From DAOMFB01 sp963721385 (GTDB taxonomy: Bacteria; Acidobacteriota; Thermoanaerobaculia; UBA5066), in NCBI GenBank assembly GCA_963721385.1, contig CAVRJB010000019.1, forward strand, positions 434,001-498,000: a stretch of DNA of 64,000 bases, in the 5' to 3' direction. Positions 63,721 through 64,000 of the stretch are shown here, piece after piece; within the stretch, counting starts at the first letter, position 1; each line of letters opens with the position of its first letter. The notes beneath the pieces were generated by a model. That model saw nothing but the letters and a program-made list of their open reading frames with translations, had not been told where the DNA came from and ran no database searches. The translations under genes and the position numbers were made by a program.

Positions 63721-64000
63721 TTGAGTGTTTCCTGCGGGAAGGCCGAGCTGAAGATCCAATCGATCTGCTTCCTCTCTCTGGCGCTTATGGCCCCGGCGCC
63801 GGTCTACGCGGACCAGTCGTTCCGCCTGTTCGCCGGCGGGGACGCAGCCGCGCCGTTCGTTCTCCGCCCGGGGCTCGGCGGCCTCCCGCCCGAGCGCCCG
63901 CTGGCCGCGGCCACTCGGAGCGCGCCGCCGGCCCCGGCGGAGCCGGTTCTCACGCCTCCGAGGGAGACGGCGGCGAGCCTCCCGGCCTGGGAGCCGAGGC
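63721..64000 (+). CDS. Truncated secreted protein (3' end outside window)
   Basis: An open frame from TTG at 63721 to the window end. It has a signal-like segment (SICFLSLALMAPAPVYADQS) and then a proline/alanine-rich region (PAPAEPVLTPP). CTG AAG further in could also serve as start. The reading is plausible because a signal peptide is present, but no family can be named from 93 residues. Confidence 0.45.
   Translation, partial: MSVSCGKAELKIQSICFLSLALMAPAPVYADQSFRLFAGGDAAAPFVLRPGLGGLPPERPLAAATRSAPPAPAEPVLTPPRETAASLPAWEPR

Overview
The window is very GC-rich DNA (third codon positions almost all G or C) with dense coding, many 4-base start/stop overlaps, and no tRNA, rRNA, CRISPR array, insertion sequence or phage gene that I could see. 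Two genes carry the VWFA-related domain that is typical of Acidobacteriota, and there is a large MacB/FtsX-type ABC permease expansion and several short outer-membrane barrels. Together these suggest a Gram-negative Acidobacteriota-like chromosome segment. That assignment is an inference.

Layout. 1-4030 (+): end of an RlmI-like methyltransferase, a secreted VWFA protein, a GT4 glycosyltransferase and an RG-tailed unknown. 4044-15471 (-): a ten-gene, tightly overlapping run of HlyD-type adaptor, one ABC ATPase, four permeases, an AidB-like acyl-CoA dehydrogenase, a cysteine-free Rrf2 regulator, a UbiD-family decarboxylase and an MshEN-domain protein. 15566-25259 (-): PLP decarboxylase, second VWFA protein, small membrane protein, SpeD, a polytopic membrane protein, a DUF2950/DUF3300 pair, AI-2E-type exporter and an esterase. 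25459-34218 (+): a sugar/osmolyte set of GH63-like glucosidase, GH13 enzyme, glucose dehydrogenase, lactonase, aquaporin and DUF2252, followed by an Omp85 barrel remnant. 34861-39817: a FixL/FixJ-like two-component system, an extra REC protein, a repeat protein, HdeD and a channel-like protein, with three copies of a palindrome TTGGACC-NN-GGTCCAA. 39910-45547 (+): a molybdopterin oxidoreductase, its Fe-S partner and a giant flavin/Fe-S fusion. 45575-52003: porin-like protein, phospholipase D, lipoprotein, CorA/ZntB, VIT-like transporter, barrel protein and PPK2. 52000-57691 (-): a polyamine-type operon (DUF4178, a 55-residue protein, DUF350, membrane SpeE, flavin amine oxidoreductase). 57832-64000: aconitase, a secreted helical protein, a phenol-MetA-type barrel, a TAXI binding protein and a truncated secreted protein.

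How it fits together. The 23-52 kb block is rich in stress and envelope functions (HdeD, PPK2, aquaporin, osmolyte-type glycosidases, cardiolipin synthase-like PLD, ion transporters) plus a redox sensor pair, and reads like an accessory stress-response island. The 4-15 kb run reads as an efflux or lipid-export operon with a redox-linked tail.

Important caveat: about fifteen genes, including aconitase, are broken by single-base frameshifts although protein similarity continues in the next frame. The pattern fits assembly indels better than gene decay, so I annotate these as whole genes and give the approximate break points.
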